NCBI GenBank assembly: GCA_031363705.1
Contig: JANLUX010000347.1
Coordinates: 1 to 24,588, forward strand
Source of the DNA: JANLUX01 sp031363705
GTDB taxonomy: Bacteria > Bacteroidota > Bacteroidia > AKYH767-A > OLB10
Direction: 5' to 3'
DNA: 24,588 nucleotides
Each line of letters starts with the position of its first letter. Within the stretch, counting starts at the first letter, position 1. Under the pieces are notes generated by a model. That model worked only from the letters and a program-made list of their open reading frames with translations. It ran no database searches and was not told the DNA's origin. Positions 24,283 through 24,588 of the stretch are shown in pieces. The translations under genes were made by a program, and so were the position numbers.

Positions 24283-24321
24283 TTACGATATCACAAAACT
24301 ACGTGTTTGAATTATTCCCGG

Positions 24322-24588
24322 TCAAAGCCGGAAATTTCTTGAAATATTAAAGCTGAACCTGAATCCTCCTTTGGTCCAGGTCTCCATTGTATTTGGAATA
24401 AATTCACTTTCTATAATCCCTGCTGCATTGGTCCACATAACGCTGAACACATGTCCACCAGTTTCAATTTCAATACCTGCACCCAGCGGATTATAAAAAC
24501 CATAATCATTATCAATTTTTCTCAAATCAGAAAAATTGTAAACGTAATCAGCTATAAAAGCCATGCTGCGTGTAAACTTAAATCGCCC
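24322..24588 (-). CDS. C-terminal part of a DUF5777-type outer-membrane beta-barrel protein, partial
   Basis: The frame is open to the right edge, so the visible 88 residues are only the C-terminal end; the first ATG in view (24564) is internal. The pattern is alternating beta strands with short turns: GAGIEIETGGHVFSVMWTN, then IIESEFIP, then WTKGGFRFSFNISRNFRL with an aromatic-rich finish. This looks like the last strands of an outer-membrane barrel, and the ETGGHVF motif is familiar from the DUF5777 family of Bacteroidota. The function of that family is not known. It is followed after 39 bases by the DUF4271 gene on the same strand. Confidence 0.7.
   Translation of the reverse strand, partial: GRFKFTRSMAFIADYVYNFSDLRKIDNDYGFYNPLGAGIEIETGGHVFSVMWTNAAGIIESEFIPNTMETWTKGGFRFSFNISRNFRL

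Noticed and set aside
24308..24340. Hairpin after the DUF5777-like gene
   Set aside because: CCGG repeats pair for only a few bases with a bulge and no T run.

Overview
The window is chromosomal DNA of a low-GC Bacteroidota (Bacteroidetes), probably a free-living gliding or T9SS-bearing lineage near Chitinophagales/Sphingobacteriales; the order is inferred and uncertain. The phylum is supported by a GldA-type ABC ATPase, a type IX secretion C-terminal sorting tail at the left edge, a DUF5777-type beta-barrel fragment and a DUF4271 gene beside hemD at the right edge, TAnnTTTG-like promoter elements, and the scarcity of strong Shine-Dalgarno sequences.

Layout. 1-562: the last 24 codons of a secreted T9SS cargo protein, then a HicB-HicA toxin-antitoxin pair whose hicA is frameshifted. 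586-3071 (minus): metK with a clear intrinsic terminator, then gldA followed by a perfect 16-bp-arm palindrome. 3154-5142 (plus): a DJ-1/PfpI protein and a translationally coupled pair, a D-2-hydroxyacid dehydrogenase and a Rid protein lacking the catalytic arginine. 5312-7723 (minus): a membrane-anchored penicillin-acylase-type Ntn hydrolase, divergent from a Nudix hydrolase. 8271-10540 (minus): a polysaccharide flippase, acylphosphatase and a second, intact HicB-HicA pair. 10597-15603 (minus): an enoyl-CoA hydratase, a stand-alone B12-binding mutase subunit and a 1252-residue membrane histidine kinase. 15715-18073 (plus): a biotin carrier protein, a Tat-exported Mn-type superoxide dismutase, a ~170-bp element with long terminal inverted repeats, and meaB. 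18078-24588 (minus): TPR protein, O-antigen ligase, S41 C-terminal protease, yidD, rnpA, hemD, DUF4271 and the DUF5777-like fragment.

How the genes relate. Two themes recur. One is odd-chain/branched acyl-CoA metabolism: enoyl-CoA hydratase, B12-binding subunit, biotin carrier and MeaB lie within 8 kb, but no catalytic mutase or carboxylase subunit is present. The other is cell envelope work: flippase, O-antigen ligase, S41 protease, YidD, GldA and T9SS cargo. Most of the window is ordinary core genome. The least explained parts are the inverted-repeat element upstream of meaB (16975-17143), the duplicated palindromic repeat between yidD and ctpA, the broken hicA, and the lone B12 domain downstream of a giant sensor kinase. 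I do not see a convincing new multi-gene system. No tRNA, rRNA, CRISPR array or intact insertion sequence was found, and no stretch over 300 bases lacks a gene.
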